Source: JAFLCM01 sp046154665
GTDB taxonomy: Bacteria; Planctomycetota; Phycisphaerae; Phycisphaerales; UBA1924
NCBI GenBank assembly: GCA_046154665.1
Contig: JBJXFG010000002.1
Location: 29,553-93,552 of the forward strand
Direction: 5' to 3'
Length of the DNA: 64,000 nucleotides
The first letter of the stretch is position 1; every line of letters starts with the position of its first letter. This document shows, one piece after another, positions 53,594 to 63,519 of the stretch. The position numbers were made by a program, and so were the translations under genes. The notes below the pieces were generated by a model. It ran no database searches. It was not told the origin of the DNA and worked only from the letters and a program-made list of their open reading frames with translations.

Positions 53594-56500
53594 GCGTGCG
53601 CTCCGGCGCGGAGAAGGGTCGAACCGAGTTGGTTCAGAGAGTTCGAGGAAACCGATTGAGTCGGCATGGGCTGGCCGAGGACGGGGAGGCTCATCACATG
53701 CCCGGCCGGCTTGGCGTCACCATGACCGGCATCGTGGCCGTGGTCGCCGCCGTGCCCGTGATCGCCGCCGCCGTGATGCCCGAACGGATCGAGCCGCGGC
53801 GGCCTGATCTTCGGGTTGGGGTTGCGGACGCGGACCATGTGGCTGGTGCGCGGGCGGGTGTTCAGATAGGCCAGCAGGCCGTAGGAACGCGGGTCGTTGC
53901 GGGTCTGCGAGACCGCGCTGCCGGCACCGTTGTTGGATTCGTAGTCGTAGATATCGCCGAAGACGATCGCGCCGGTGGGGCACGCCTGCTGGCACGCCGT
54001 CTGCACGAACCCATCGGGGATGTGCTTGAGGTCCGAAATCTTCGTCTCAACGCTGGCGGCGTTGACGCGCTGGATGCAGTACGAGCACTTCTCCATCACG
54101 CCGCGGGAACGCACCGTCACGTGCGGGTTCTTCTGGAGGTTCTGCACCTCGAGGTTCGGCGCGCGGAGGCGGGGCGGAACCCAGTTCTGGTTCTCCGGCA
54201 TCGGGACCTTGTCCGCGAGCGGCGCGCCCACCTGGCCCCAGCCGCCCTTGTACTGCTTGGTGCCGTAGTCGAACCAGTTGAAGCGCCGCACCTTGTACGG
54301 GCAGTTGTTGCTGCAGTACTTGGTGCCGATGCACCGGTTGTAGGCCATGTTGTTGGTGCCGTTGGGATCATGCACCGTTGCGTTCACGGGGCAAACGACT
54401 TCACAAGGAGCATTCTCACAGTGCACGCACGCGACCGGCTGCATCACCATGTCGGGGCTGCCGGAGTACGCGTAGGCATCCTTCGGGTCGCTCGCGTAGT
54501 AGCGATCGACGCGGATCCAGTGCATGTCGCGGCCCTTCGACGTCTCATCCTTGCCCACGACGGGGATGTTGTTCTCCGCCTGGCAGGCGATCATGCACGC
54601 CGAGCAGCCGGTGCAGGTGGTGAGGTCGATGGTCATGCCCCACTGCTGGAGGCGCTTGCCGTACTTGTTTTCGAGGCCCTGCACGCGTCCGCGCGCATCG
54701 CGGACGGGCTCGCCCTTCTCATCGGTCTTGATCCAGTAGTGCTCCTGCCCACGGAGCGGCTGGCCCTTGCCCGCGCGGTACAGGTTCAGGTTCGCAGGGG
54801 CGTGGCTCTCCATCGCGCCCGAGAGCAGGCCCGCGAAGTTCAGGTCGCGCGAGTTGTCGTACGGGTCCTTCTGGCGATGGTCCTTGGCGTAGTCGGTGTC
54901 GCCGTGCTTCTTCCACGCGTCGAAATCCACCTCGCGGAGGATGTCGCGACCCTCCATCGTCCAGTGGTCCTGCGTGCAGGCGATGAGATACAGGTCGGCG
55001 TCGCCCGGCTTGGCCAGCGAAGCGCCCTTCGCGATGTTCGAACTCGCGGACCGCAGCGGATTCACATCGAACCCCGTGCCCGTCGCCACGCGACCACCCA
55101 CGCGCCGGCCGTAGCCCGCGTGCACAATCACCGTGTCATCGGCGATGCCCGGCTGCACCCACGCGGGGATGTTCAGCGTCTTGCCGCCCAGCGTGATCGA
55201 GATGATCTGGGCCTTGTTGTACTTGTTGTCGTCGAGGTGCCGGTTGGTCGAGACGCCGAGCTTGTCCGCCGTCGACTTGCTGATGAGCGCGGGGTTGTCC
55301 CACGTCACCTTCGTCACCGGGTGAGGCAGTTCCTGCATCCAGCCGTTGTTCGCGCTCCGCCCATCGTGCAGGTGCGGCGAGGGCAGGAACACAACCTCAT
55401 ACCCCGCGCTCGCGGCGGCGTCCGTCACCAGCTTGGCGATCGCGCCTGCAGCGCCCGCGGCGTTCACCGTCGGCTTCTCGACGGTCGCCTCGGTGTTGAA
55501 CACCCCGTTGTGCAGGCCCTTGCGCCACGCCTTTTCGTTCAGCACGCCTGACGTGCGAGCGGCGAGCCCGCGCCGGACGATCTCATACCCCTCGGTCACG
55601 CCGTCGCCCAGAATCGCCCCGAGCACTTCGAGCTCGCTGTGAGCGCCGAACAACGGCTTGATCATCGGCTGAATGACGCTGTACTGCCCCTCGAACGTCG
55701 TCGCGTCGCCCCACGCCTCAAGGAAGTGCGCCCGTGGGATGTACCACTTCACCGCCGCGGCGGTCTCGTCGGCATCACCCACATACACGCTCGCCGGCGC
55801 CTTGGCCAGCTTTGCGGCAAGGTCAAACTCCGCCGGCGCGGTGAACACCGGGTTCGACCCGATGACCACCACCGCGGCGAACTCGCCCTTGTCGAGCCCA
55901 TCCACAAAGGCCCGCATCGAGGCGGCCGACGACTGGGCCACGTCGCCCGTGAGCTTGGCGTACGAAACCGTCTTGCCGATGTTGCCCAGGGCGAAGTTCA
56001 ACGCATGCGCCAGCGCGTGAACCGACGCGGGCTGGTTCGCGCCCGCGAACACCGCGCTCGTGCCCGCGTTGCCCGGGTCCATCAGATCATCGGCGATCGC
56101 CTTGATGTGCTCCGCCGAGGGAAGGTCCGAGCCCGCCGTGCCGTCGGCGGCGGCCATCACCGCGGCCTTGAGCGCCGCATCGGCACCGTTCAGCCGCGAG
56201 AACACTTCCTTCGCCAGCGCCGCCGCGAACGCGCCCACGCGCGACGCCTTCATCGGCCAGCGGTGGTCCGCCGACCCGCCGGTGAGTGTCATCGATGATT
56301 CGACGACATACAGCCGGCTCATCTTCGTCTCCGCGGCCATCGAGCCGGGCTTGGTGCCCTTGCGGAAGCGGCCCGTGCCGTAGCCCCGCGCGAGCGGAAG
56401 GGACGACTCGCCGTGCAGGAAATCGCAATCAAGCGACACCAGCACGTTGGCGTTCGAGAGGTCGTACAGCGGCTTCATCGGCGCGCCGAACACGGCGCTC

Positions 56501-57252
56501 GTGCCCGCAAGCTCGCCCTCGTTGTCAAACGCGTCGTACGCGAACCACTTCGCGCCGGGGAACTTCTTCAGCAGCCGCGCCCGCATGTCGTCGCGGGCCG
56601 AGCTGGTGGCCTTCTCCACCAGAAACGCAACTTTGCTCTCACTCCCCCACTGCTTCGCCGCCGCCGCGAGAGCGCCCAGTTCGGTGCTCGTCACCGCCGT
56701 CCCGCTGCGCGAACCGCGCGAGGCGATCTCGGCAGGGTCACGGTCAGGGTCGTACAGATCGAGAATCGCCGACTGCGTCCGCGCATCCGACCGCCCACGG
56801 CTGAACGGGTGCAGCGGGTTGCCTTCGAGCTTCGTCGGGCGACCCTCGAACGTCTCGGCCAGCAGGCCCTCGCAACCGCCGCCGGGCAGCGGCATCGCCG
56901 TCGCATAAAACAGCGGCTTGCCAGGCACAATGTGCTCGGGGTCCTCGTTGTACGCGAGAATCTTGTGGTCGGGCTGACGGCAGCCGGGGATCGTCGCCGC
57001 CCCCGCCAGCGCCAGCGAAGCACCCATCAGACGCAGGAAATGCCGGCGCGACCCGTCGAGCAGCTCGCTCGCGTGGGCCGGGAACTCGCGGTGCACAAAG
57101 TCCTGGAACGTCTTGGTGCCCGCGAGATCGTCAAGGCTGCGCCAGTACGCGCGCCCCGTCGCACGGCTGAGTTCACGCGCGGGGCGCGCGAGCTCCGACG
57201 GCGCAGGCTTGCCTTCCTTGTGGGACGACGGGCATTGATCGAGGTGGCTCAT
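53590..57252 (-). CDS. actB: ACIII subunit ActB (molybdopterin-oxidoreductase-like plus Fe-S protein)
   Basis: 1,220 residues from ATG 57252 (MSHLDQCPSS); an ATG 21 bases upstream lies in word repeat. YWRSLDDLAGTKTFQDFVHR, then SRRHFLRLMGASLALAGAA is a Tat-like signal region. The large middle part is the inactive molybdopterin-type fold (no cofactor expected). The C-terminal third is an iron-sulphur protein with CTGCSACMIACQAENN, CVHCENAPCEVVCPVNA, CIGTKYCSNNCPYKVRRF and CSYCIQRVN/CPTGAIVFGD clusters. The end is a His/Gly/Asp-rich run. It passes electrons from quinol to ActA. Confidence 0.96.
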
Positions 57253-57260
57253 CGGTGTGT

Positions 57261-57357
57261 AGGCACTGGGCATCGGGCACTTGGCACTAGACAGGGATCA
57301 TTTGCTCACTTCAGGGAAGGGCCGCTCTAGTGCCTAGTGCCCAGTCCCCAGTGCCTT
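57261..57357. repeat. TGCCTAG inverted word pair in the actA-actB gap
   Basis: Arm 1 (57261-57290, AGGCACTGGGCATCGGGCAC onward) and arm 2 (57327-57357, CTAGTGCCTAGTGCCCAGTC onward) are inverted relatives. The same word fills 49095-49137. Confidence 0.9.
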
Positions 57358-57359
57358 CC

Positions 57360-58085
57360 TCAGTAATGACACGCCGCGCAGTGCTGCGGCGGCTGCAGTT
57401 GTTTCATCTTCGCCAGCTCCGCCCCGCGCGAAGCCTGCCCCTCCGACGCGAGCTGCTCGGCGACCAAACGCAGGTCCGTTACCATCAGCGCCGGGCCGAG
57501 GTCGCCCTTGTTGTCAACCAGGTGCTTCTCGGGGGCGCGGTGGCACTCAAGGCACCAGCCCATCGCCAGCGAGTGCTCCTGACGCACCACCTCAAGCTGG
57601 TCGACCCGCCCGTGGCAGGAGTAGCACGAGATGCCCGCGTTGACGTGGGCCGCGTGCGGGAAGTGGGCGTAGTCGGGAATCTTGTGGACCCGCCGCCACT
57701 GCACCGGCTCGGTGCTCGCAAACGCGGAGCGCAGCGTGACGAGGTTCTCGTTGGTCTTGTGCTTCTTCCAAAGCTCGGCGTTGAGGAACGCCTGATCGGT
57801 CGCGTCGTCCGCCGTGTGACAGTTCATGCACGTCGCCGTCGCCGGCACGTTCGAGTGATACGACTCCTCGACGTGCGAGTGGCAATAGCGGCAGTCCATG
57901 CCGAGCTTGCCGACGTGGATTTGGTGGCTGTAATCCACGGGCTGATCGGGCTCGTAGCCCCTCATCCAGAAGAGGTTGTCAACGTAATACTCGTAGCCGG
58001 CCCCCACCAGCACGACACCCCCGAGCACCAGCGGTGCGACCACCTTCGGGACCAGGTTGAGCCACTTGGGGAAGACTTGCGACAC
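57360..58085 (-). CDS. actA: ACIII subunit ActA, pentaheme cytochrome c
   Basis: 241 residues from GTG 58085, chosen because GAGGAG precedes it by about 7 bases. One membrane anchor (~12-32, VVAPLVLGGVVLVGAGYEYY). Five heme motifs are present: CRYCH, CMNCH, CYSCH, CLECH and CAACH, matching the pentaheme ActA. It receives electrons from ActB. First gene of the respiratory operon. Confidence 0.95.
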   Translation of the reverse strand: MSQVFPKWLNLVPKVVAPLVLGGVVLVGAGYEYYVDNLFWMRGYEPDQPVDYSHQIHVGKLGMDCRYCHSHVEESYHSNVPATATCMNCHTADDATDQAFLNAELWKKHKTNENLVTLRSAFASTEPVQWRRVHKIPDYAHFPHAAHVNAGISCYSCHGRVDQLEVVRQEHSLAMGWCLECHRAPEKHLVDNKGDLGPALMVTDLRLVAEQLASEGQASRGAELAKMKQLQPPQHCAACHY

Positions 58086-58433
58086 TGCGCTTGCTCCTCG
58101 CGCCCGCGAGATTCGCGGGCCACCAACCACGACTTCTGACCAAACCACCGACCCGTCCGAAAAAACCTTGTTCGCGACAGGAGACCAACCGTCAGACCGG
58201 AATCATTCCGGTATGGCAGCACTTCTCCCCGAACCGACACCGGCTGTCAAGCGGAACCACCAATCCACGCGAGACGCTTGACCGGGTTTCCCCGAGCCGT
58301 GGCGGGAGCCTATGATCGCAAGTTCCATCAGGCAAGAAAAATTCCTACCCAGCAGCAATCGGCGTCGGACACGCCCCATCAGCACCTTTTTTGGACGTTA
58401 TCTTCCGTCTGATACCTTATTTAAACCGAACAC
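58086..58433. other. Divergent promoter region between actA and ctaA
   Basis: Must carry the promoter of the ~16-kb respiratory operon (leftward) and that of ctaA (rightward). On the minus strand a TTGACA is present near 58245-58250 but lacks a matching -10 box, so I do not call it. Confidence 0.55.
58391..58418 (+). promoter_or_regulatory. Probable ctaA promoter
   Basis: TTGGAC (58391-58396), 16 bases, TACCTT (58413-58418). The start codon follows the box by 15 bases, so the leader would be about 9 bases. No ribosome site is seen. Confidence 0.5.
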
Positions 58434-59885
58434 ATGACCACCATCCCACCCTCGGCCCCCCCCATGCCGACCGGGCTCCCCACCCGGCGATCGATGTTCG
58501 CCCCGGCGTTGGTGCTCGGGTTTCAGACCGCCGTCGCCATGTGGCTGGTCGGGTTTGTCACCCATCTGCCCGGATTGCGGGCCGCCCCGGCGGTGGTCGG
58601 GCTCATCCTTCTGGTGGTGTGGGCCTGCGGGAGCGTGCTGGCCGGGCGCGCTGGGGGGGCATCGCTCGGGGTTCGCTTGGGCGCGACGTCTTCTCTGATC
58701 ACCTCGTTCGTCAATCTCTTGATCCTCGGCGCGTTGCTCGCTGAAGCGCCCGCGCCGGGGGGCGGAAGCGGCGTGGGCGACTCGCTGCGCCCAAACTGGG
58801 CCGTCGTCATCGCGGGCTATTTCGGCTTCGCGCTGGTCATCGGGGCGCTGGGCGGGTGGATCGGCGCGCGGCTGAATCCGCCGGGCTCGCCCGCGCTGCA
58901 CGACACTTCCGCCTGGCTGGCACGCTTTTCCAAAGTCGCCGTCGCGGCGGCGGTGCCCGTCATCTTTTCCGGCGGCCTGGTGACGAGCACGCGGGCCGGC
59001 CTCGCCGTGCCGGACTGGCCAAACAGCTTCGGCTCGAACATGTTCCTGTTCCCGCTCTCGAAGATGACTGGCGGCATCTACTACGAGCACGCCCACCGGC
59101 TCTTCGGGTCGCTCATCGGGCTCACCACGCTCACGCTGCTGGTGTTCACGCTCAGGTGTGACCGGCGAGTCCTCGCCAAAGCGGCGGTCATCGCGGTGTT
59201 CGTGCTGGTGTGCGTCCAGGGGCTGCTGGGCGGAATCGGCGTGACGGCGGCGAACGCCCACGCCCCCACCACCGCCGAGGCACTCGCCGCGCTGCCCAGC
59301 CCCGCCGATGTCCCCGCGGACTACGCCACGCGCACCGACACCGGGACCAGCCGGGGCATGCGCATGGTCCACGGCATCCTCGGGCAGGTCACCTTCGCGG
59401 CGCTGTGCGGTGTGGCGGCGGGGCTGTCGCGCTCGTGGCGCCGCGAGGATGATTCGCCGTTGCCGCGCAGCGGGGCGCTGCGTTTCTTCACCTCGGCGAT
59501 GCTGGTGACGCTGGTGATGCAGCTCGGGCTTGGCGCCGCGGCGCGTCACTTCGAGCACACCCACGCCGTCTACGCCCACCTGGGCTTCGCCGTCTTCGCG
59601 CTGACGGCGACGGCGTTCGCCGCCTTCAGCGCCATGAAGCACAACCAACGCCGAGCCATGAAGTCGCTCGCCCACGGCATGATCCACTCAACGGTGCTGC
59701 AGGTCGCGCTGGGCTTCGCGGCCCTGCTGCTGGTGCTGCCCTACGACGGCAAGGCCCGCGAAGGCTGGGCGCTGGTCATCGCCACGGTGCACCAGATGAA
59801 CGGCGCGGCGCTGCTGGGCATGGCCGGGGCGCTGTGGGCATGGTCGCGGCGTGTAACTGCGGCCGGAGCAGCCGCGGAGGGGTGA
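58434..59885 (+). CDS. ctaA: Heme A synthase (COX15/CtaA)
   Basis: 483 residues from ATG 58434. It oxidises the C8 methyl of heme O to heme A. VTSTRAGLAVPDWPNSFG, then YYEHAHRLFGSLIGLTTL is the COX15 signature with conserved Glu and His. The second half has GMRMVHGILGQVTFAAL and TVHQMNGAALLGMAGALW with the other heme-binding His. The N-terminus has an extension of about 130 residues with four extra membrane segments, absent from the common family. It makes the cofactor for the oxidase encoded divergently. Confidence 0.93.
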   Translation: MTTIPPSAPPMPTGLPTRRSMFAPALVLGFQTAVAMWLVGFVTHLPGLRAAPAVVGLILLVVWACGSVLAGRAGGASLGVRLGATSSLITSFVNLLILGALLAEAPAPGGGSGVGDSLRPNWAVVIAGYFGFALVIGALGGWIGARLNPPGSPALHDTSAWLARFSKVAVAAAVPVIFSGGLVTSTRAGLAVPDWPNSFGSNMFLFPLSKMTGGIYYEHAHRLFGSLIGLTTLTLLVFTLRCDRRVLAKAAVIAVFVLVCVQGLLGGIGVTAANAHAPTTAEALAALPSPADVPADYATRTDTGTSRGMRMVHGILGQVTFAALCGVAAGLSRSWRREDDSPLPRSGALRFFTSAMLVTLVMQLGLGAAARHFEHTHAVYAHLGFAVFALTATAFAAFSAMKHNQRRAMKSLAHGMIHSTVLQVALGFAALLLVLPYDGKAREGWALVIATVHQMNGAALLGMAGALWAWSRRVTAAGAAAEG

Positions 59886-59891
59886 AGGTGC

Positions 59892-59950
59892 CGAGATGCG
59901 GAGGTGCGGAGGTGCGGAGGTGCGGAGGTGCGGAGATGAGGAGGTTCGGA
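59892..59950. repeat. GCGGAGGT octamer repeat
   Basis: Six or so copies of GCGGAGGT, with the last two diverged, just after ctaA. Confidence 0.9.
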
Positions 59951-59988
59951 GTGTGATGGTGGAATCACGCTCGCTTTGGCTCTGCTCG

Positions 59989-60205
59989 CACCCGCGAAGC
60001 GGGTGCCCGTTGGTTGCCAGCGGCGCAGCCGCTGTTTGCGGCCGTCTGCAACAACTCCGCCCGTGAAACGGGCGAGCGAATCCAAGATCACATCAACACG
60101 CACGCCCGTTTCACGGGCGTGACAGCTCCCTCGCGGTCACTTCCAGACGCTCCGCGTCTGGCAACCATCACTCACCCGCTTCGCGGGCGAGCGCCTCAGC
60201 GCTCG
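59989..60205. repeat. Seven-hairpin array, six with GNA triloops
   Basis: Stems and loops: CACCCGC-GAA-GCGGGTG (59989), CAGCGGC-GCA-GCCGCTG (60018), CGCCCGT-GAA-ACGGGCG (60058), ACGCCCGT-TTC-ACGGGCGT (60102), CCAGACGC-TCC-GCGTCTGG (60143), CCCGC-TTC-GCGGG (60175) and CGAGCGC-CTCA-GCGCTCG (60188). The first three read GNA on the plus strand; the next three read GAA, GGA, GAA on the minus strand. They lie between convergent genes; the last overlaps the stop of the next gene. Confidence 0.95.
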
Positions 60206-61308
60206 ACGGGCACAGGTGCCTCGGGCTCTTTCTCGACCTCCGCCACCGCAGCACCGCGCGGCGGGGCGTCCACCGTCCACGCGCGTTCGATCACCAGCTG
60301 CGCCAGCGGCAGATCGCGCGGCGAGCCAGGCCTGTCTGGCTCGCGCGGGCCCACCGGGATGGCCGCGAACTCGCGCAGGACCGAGGCCCCGCGGGTGAGT
60401 TCACCGAACGCCGTCGCGCCGGACTCGAGCCGCGCCTTCGCCGCGCCGTCGAGGCCGATGACGATCTGCGATGAGGCCGAGTTGGGGTCGCCCGGGGTGC
60501 GGGCCATCGAGAGGACGCCGAAGTTCTGCGGGAGGGTGGTTGGTTCGTAGGCGATGCGTTCGCCGCTGCCGCCGGTGCCGGTTCCTGTGGGATCGCCCGC
60601 TTGCACGAGCACCGCTTCGCTTCCGATGCCGCTGAGCACGATGCGATGGATCGGCGTGCCGTCGTAGAACCCGCCCTCGACCAGGCGCTGGAACGCCGAG
60701 GCGTGGTTCGGGGCGGCGTCGTGACGCAGCGCGAACTCCATCTCGCCCAGGCTCGTCTTGATGCGCACTCGCTTGTCGACCACCAGCCGATAGCCGCAGA
60801 AGCTGCGGGCGGCACCGCTGTCCACGACCTGATCCTCGAGCGCCGCTCCTGAAGCACGGGCGGCGTTGAGCATCTGCTCGATGGAGGTCTGCGAGCGGGC
60901 CGCGAGGATCTGCCGCGCCAGCGCGGTGAGGGCCGATTCGTAGCGCGGAGCGGTCCACATGGGCACGATCACCAGCGGGGGGCCGTCGGGCGTGCCGCCA
61001 ACCTCGAGCTGCAGCCACAGCGCCGAGGCCGGCGGCGTCTGCTCGAGCGCGGGGAAGGCCGCGACCAGGTCGATGTCGCCTTCGCCCACGAGCGCCCGCG
61101 CGAACTCGGAGCCCCAGGGCGTCCACAGCACCAACTCAAGCCGCTCGGCGTTCACGCCCGCGTCCACATCGTCCGAAGGTGAAATGCGAACCTCGACGGG
61201 GCGACCGAGCGGCGCGTACAGACGCACAGGCGTGACGCCCCCCAACGCAGCGCGGTTCAGCGCAAGCAGCCCCGCGGCAGCGATGAACACCGAGATGGCC
61301 GCGCGCAT
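60196..61308 (-). CDS. Cyclophilin-type peptidyl-prolyl isomerase domain protein
   Basis: 370 residues from ATG 61308, with a signal peptide (~1-22, AAGLLALNRAALGG). Residues ~195-350 form the cyclophilin fold: VRIKTSLGEMEFALRHDAAP, GGFYDGTPIHRIV, then LSMARTPGDPNSASSQIVIG (catalytic and binding block with SQ) and FGELTRGASVLREFA. Some catalytic residues differ from the standard (HR for HR/FH), so activity is uncertain. The N-terminal half is unknown. Confidence 0.8.
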   Translation of the reverse strand: MRAAISVFIAAAGLLALNRAALGGVTPVRLYAPLGRPVEVRISPSDDVDAGVNAERLELVLWTPWGSEFARALVGEGDIDLVAAFPALEQTPPASALWLQLEVGGTPDGPPLVIVPMWTAPRYESALTALARQILAARSQTSIEQMLNAARASGAALEDQVVDSGAARSFCGYRLVVDKRVRIKTSLGEMEFALRHDAAPNHASAFQRLVEGGFYDGTPIHRIVLSGIGSEAVLVQAGDPTGTGTGGSGERIAYEPTTLPQNFGVLSMARTPGDPNSASSQIVIGLDGAAKARLESGATAFGELTRGASVLREFAAIPVGPREPDRPGSPRDLPLAQLVIERAWTVDAPPRGAAVAEVEKEPEAPVPVER

Positions 61309-61398
61309 GAGCGTCAATCGAGAGAACTCCTCGTGGTGCAATGGGGATGACGATACCGGTCTGGGCGCAAGGCGATCGCATCGAAATCGTGGCTCTCG

Positions 61399-61460
61399 AA
61401 CACACGAGCCCCGAGCGTGAGCGAGCGGGTCCGAACCTGAGTCCCGCGAAGCCACGCTCG
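61399..61460. repeat. GAGCCCCGAGCGTGAGCGAG-type repeat
   Basis: Single copy upstream of the isomerase gene, related to 42744-42835 and to the arms at 40069-40168. Confidence 0.6.
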
Positions 61461-61480
61461 GTTCCCGTGCATGCCGACCC

Positions 61481-61513
61481 AAAAAAACCGACGGCCCCGC
61501 GAGGAGGCCGTCG
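61481..61513 (-). terminator. Terminator of the prepilin gene
   Basis: CGACGGCC pairs with GGCCGTCG around a ~9-base loop, followed on the minus strand by GTTTTTTTGGG. Confidence 0.9.
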
Positions 61514-61537
61514 AGAAAACTCACGCTGAAGAAAGAA

Positions 61538-62362
61538 TCAGTTCGCCCCAGCTGGCCCGCTGTCGACCGGCGTCGACTGGTCAAGGTGACGCCACGCGTC
61601 CTCGATGCTGCTGCCGGCGGGGCCGCGGCCCGAGAGGAGCTCAAGGATGTAGCCGTCGGTGTCGGTGAACCACTGCACGCTCAGGTCGGCCTTGAGCATG
61701 TTGTTCCCGACGCGGTGGTTGTAGTCGTCGGCGGACTTCATGCCGTCGGCGATCAGCGTCATCGAGGGCTTGAGATTGCCCAGACGCGACTTGCCCGCCT
61801 CAAGAATGCGGTACTGGTAGTTGCCGGCGATCGAGCCGGTCTGGCTCGTCCACACGTCCTTGTACTTCGAGTAAGGATGCTCGCCCTGGTGGCTGGGGCA
61901 GTAATAGACGTGCGGGGCGTCGGCGTAGTTGTGCTTGGCGAGAATACCCAGGCCGTCCCATGAAACGCCACGGAAAACGCGGTCGCCTGACTCATTGCGC
62001 CAGTCGTCGCCGTCGATGCGGAGATAGATGGTCTGCTCGCCCTCGGACCCGCGGTTCGCGCCGGTCAGGTCGTTGAAGCGGCTCTGCGGCACGATGTCGG
62101 CAAAGTCATAGGCGTACATCTGGACGCCCAGGCCGAGCTGGCGGATGTTCGAAGCGCACTTGGCGCGGCGGGCCATCTCATTGGCCGACACCAGCGACGG
62201 CAGCAGAATCGCCACCAGCAGCGACATCACGACGATCGAGACCAGAAGGTCGACCACCGAAAAGCCACGCGCGTTCTTTGCGGACCCGGATACGACACGA
62301 AGACCGACCGCGCACGGGCGTACCCGCGCTGCAAAGGTCCGATTCTTCTCTTCGTGACGCAT
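61538..62362 (-). CDS. Prepilin-like exported protein
   Basis: 274 residues from ATG 62362, with GAGGTGG 8 bases upstream. After a basic leader (MRHEEKNRTF...), ARGFSVVDLLVSIVVMSLLV is a type IV prepilin-type cleavage region (G^F) with an Asp where Glu is usual at position 5. The hydrophobic helix runs to LLPSLVSANE, then RRAKCASNIRQLGLGVQMYA, as in the numerous planctomycete H-X9-DG-type prepilin proteins. The C-terminal part has WFTDTDGYILELL. Likely a minor pseudopilin or surface protein. Confidence 0.8.
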   Translation of the reverse strand: MRHEEKNRTFAARVRPCAVGLRVVSGSAKNARGFSVVDLLVSIVVMSLLVAILLPSLVSANEMARRAKCASNIRQLGLGVQMYAYDFADIVPQSRFNDLTGANRGSEGEQTIYLRIDGDDWRNESGDRVFRGVSWDGLGILAKHNYADAPHVYYCPSHQGEHPYSKYKDVWTSQTGSIAGNYQYRILEAGKSRLGNLKPSMTLIADGMKSADDYNHRVGNNMLKADLSVQWFTDTDGYILELLSGRGPAGSSIEDAWRHLDQSTPVDSGPAGAN

Positions 62363-62667
62363 GTGAAGCACCACCTCGAGGAAGGCATTCGAGTGCATCG
62401 GCACTCTGGAGTCCTTCCAAAAACGATAAGTCAATATCGATCACCAAGCAAGGCGTAGGGACCGGAATTGGATCACATTGACATAGCGTTTTTGCTTGAT
62501 AGTATTCTGTACGGTCGTATTTTGTTCAGTCCGTCAGACGTGGACACTCACCTTGAACTTCTTGTCCCAGAAGAGGTTTTCGTGGACGGGGGTTTGCAGT
62601 TTCGTGATTCGCCGTCCGAAAACGTCCCCTGAAGAGAGGAACCCAGAATCGGTCGAAGGGAGCCAGA
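62363..62667. other. Divergent promoter region and long leader
   Basis: Contains the best promoter in the window (62478-62505, rightward) and a ~155-base untranslated leader with a CTTCTTG/CAGAAG stem near 62562-62577. The prepilin promoter (leftward) is unclear. Confidence 0.6.
62478..62505 (+). promoter_or_regulatory. Near-consensus promoter of the ECF sigma gene
   Basis: TTGACA (62478-62483), 16 bases, TAGTAT (62500-62505). Predicted start near 62512. Confidence 0.7.
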
Positions 62668-63411
62668 GTGAAACTCGGGGCATCCGTTTCCGAGTTTTCC
62701 CGTATAGGATCGGACATCTTGACCGGTGCGGAACCGTCTGGAAAGGACCGTGCTGTGAACGCCCAGAAGGGCATTGAGGACCTGGATTTGATGCGCCGCG
62801 TCGCCGCTGACGACGAGGCGGCCATCGAGCAGCTCTACGACCGATTCGGTTCGCTGGTGTATCGGATGGCGTATCAGGCCATGCCGACGCGAGCGGACGC
62901 CGAGGATGTCGTGCAGGAGGTCTTCGTGCGTCTGTGGCGGACCGCGGCACGGTACGACCCCAAACGCTCCGCTCTGGTGACGTGGGTCATGCTGCTGTCT
63001 CGTCGGCACATGGTGGACAGGCTGCGTCGGGTGCAATCACGCATCAAGCCCGGCGTTCTGGATGAAAACTACTCGCCCGCCTCCGATGAGGCCCCGGCCG
63101 GTATCAACGTAGAGCAGGACGAGCGGTTCGCGCTCGTGATGAAAAAGATCGAAACGCTGCCGGAACTGCAGCAAACAGTCGTCAAAAGAGCGTATCTGGG
63201 AGGCCAGACGCTCAAGCAGATCGGGCTCGAGCTGGGCATCCCGTTGGGCACCATCAAATCGGCGCTGAGCCGGGCCTTGGTGCGGCTGCGGGAAAAAGAA
63301 GACGACGCGGGCGGAAGCCCCGCGCTCAACACCGGCCACCCACTTGGTGGTGGGAATGCCGGGACATCAACGGGCCGCAACCTCCGGGGATCGGGGGACG
63401 ACGGCGGGTAA
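62668..63411 (+). CDS. ECF RNA polymerase sigma factor
   Basis: 247 residues from GTG 62668 (GGGAG 5 bases upstream); GTG 62755 with AGGA upstream is an alternative that removes 29 residues. Region 2: LDLMRRVAADDEAAIEQLYD, VVQEVFVRLWRTAARYDPKR and LVTWVMLLSRRHMVDRLRR. Region 4: LPELQQTVVKRAYLGGQTLK, then IGLELGIPLGTIKSALSRAL. A Gly-rich tail follows. The next gene is its probable anti-sigma factor. It likely responds to an envelope or oxidative signal. Confidence 0.93.
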   Translation: MKLGASVSEFSRIGSDILTGAEPSGKDRAVNAQKGIEDLDLMRRVAADDEAAIEQLYDRFGSLVYRMAYQAMPTRADAEDVVQEVFVRLWRTAARYDPKRSALVTWVMLLSRRHMVDRLRRVQSRIKPGVLDENYSPASDEAPAGINVEQDERFALVMKKIETLPELQQTVVKRAYLGGQTLKQIGLELGIPLGTIKSALSRALVRLREKEDDAGGSPALNTGHPLGGGNAGTSTGRNLRGSGDDGG

Positions 63412-63519
63412 AGCGCTGCGACCATACGGGTCGGCGCGAAGATCTGGTGTGGGGACCGGCGGAAACGCCGGGAATGACGGGATCAGTCACCGATGAATGG
63501 ATCGAGGAGTTTGGCTTCA

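Noticed and set aside
53596..55551. Long plus-strand frame opposite actB, and similar ones opposite actC
   Set aside because: High GC leaves few stops; the products are Arg/His/Val-rich and unlike any family. The minus-strand genes are certain.
57253..57273. Start of actB at the upstream ATG (MPSAYTP)
   Set aside because: The extra residues are coded by TGCCCAG word repeat and no ribosome site precedes that ATG.
58240..58255. TTGACA on the minus strand as -35 box of the respiratory operon
   Set aside because: No -10-like sequence lies 15-19 bases downstream.
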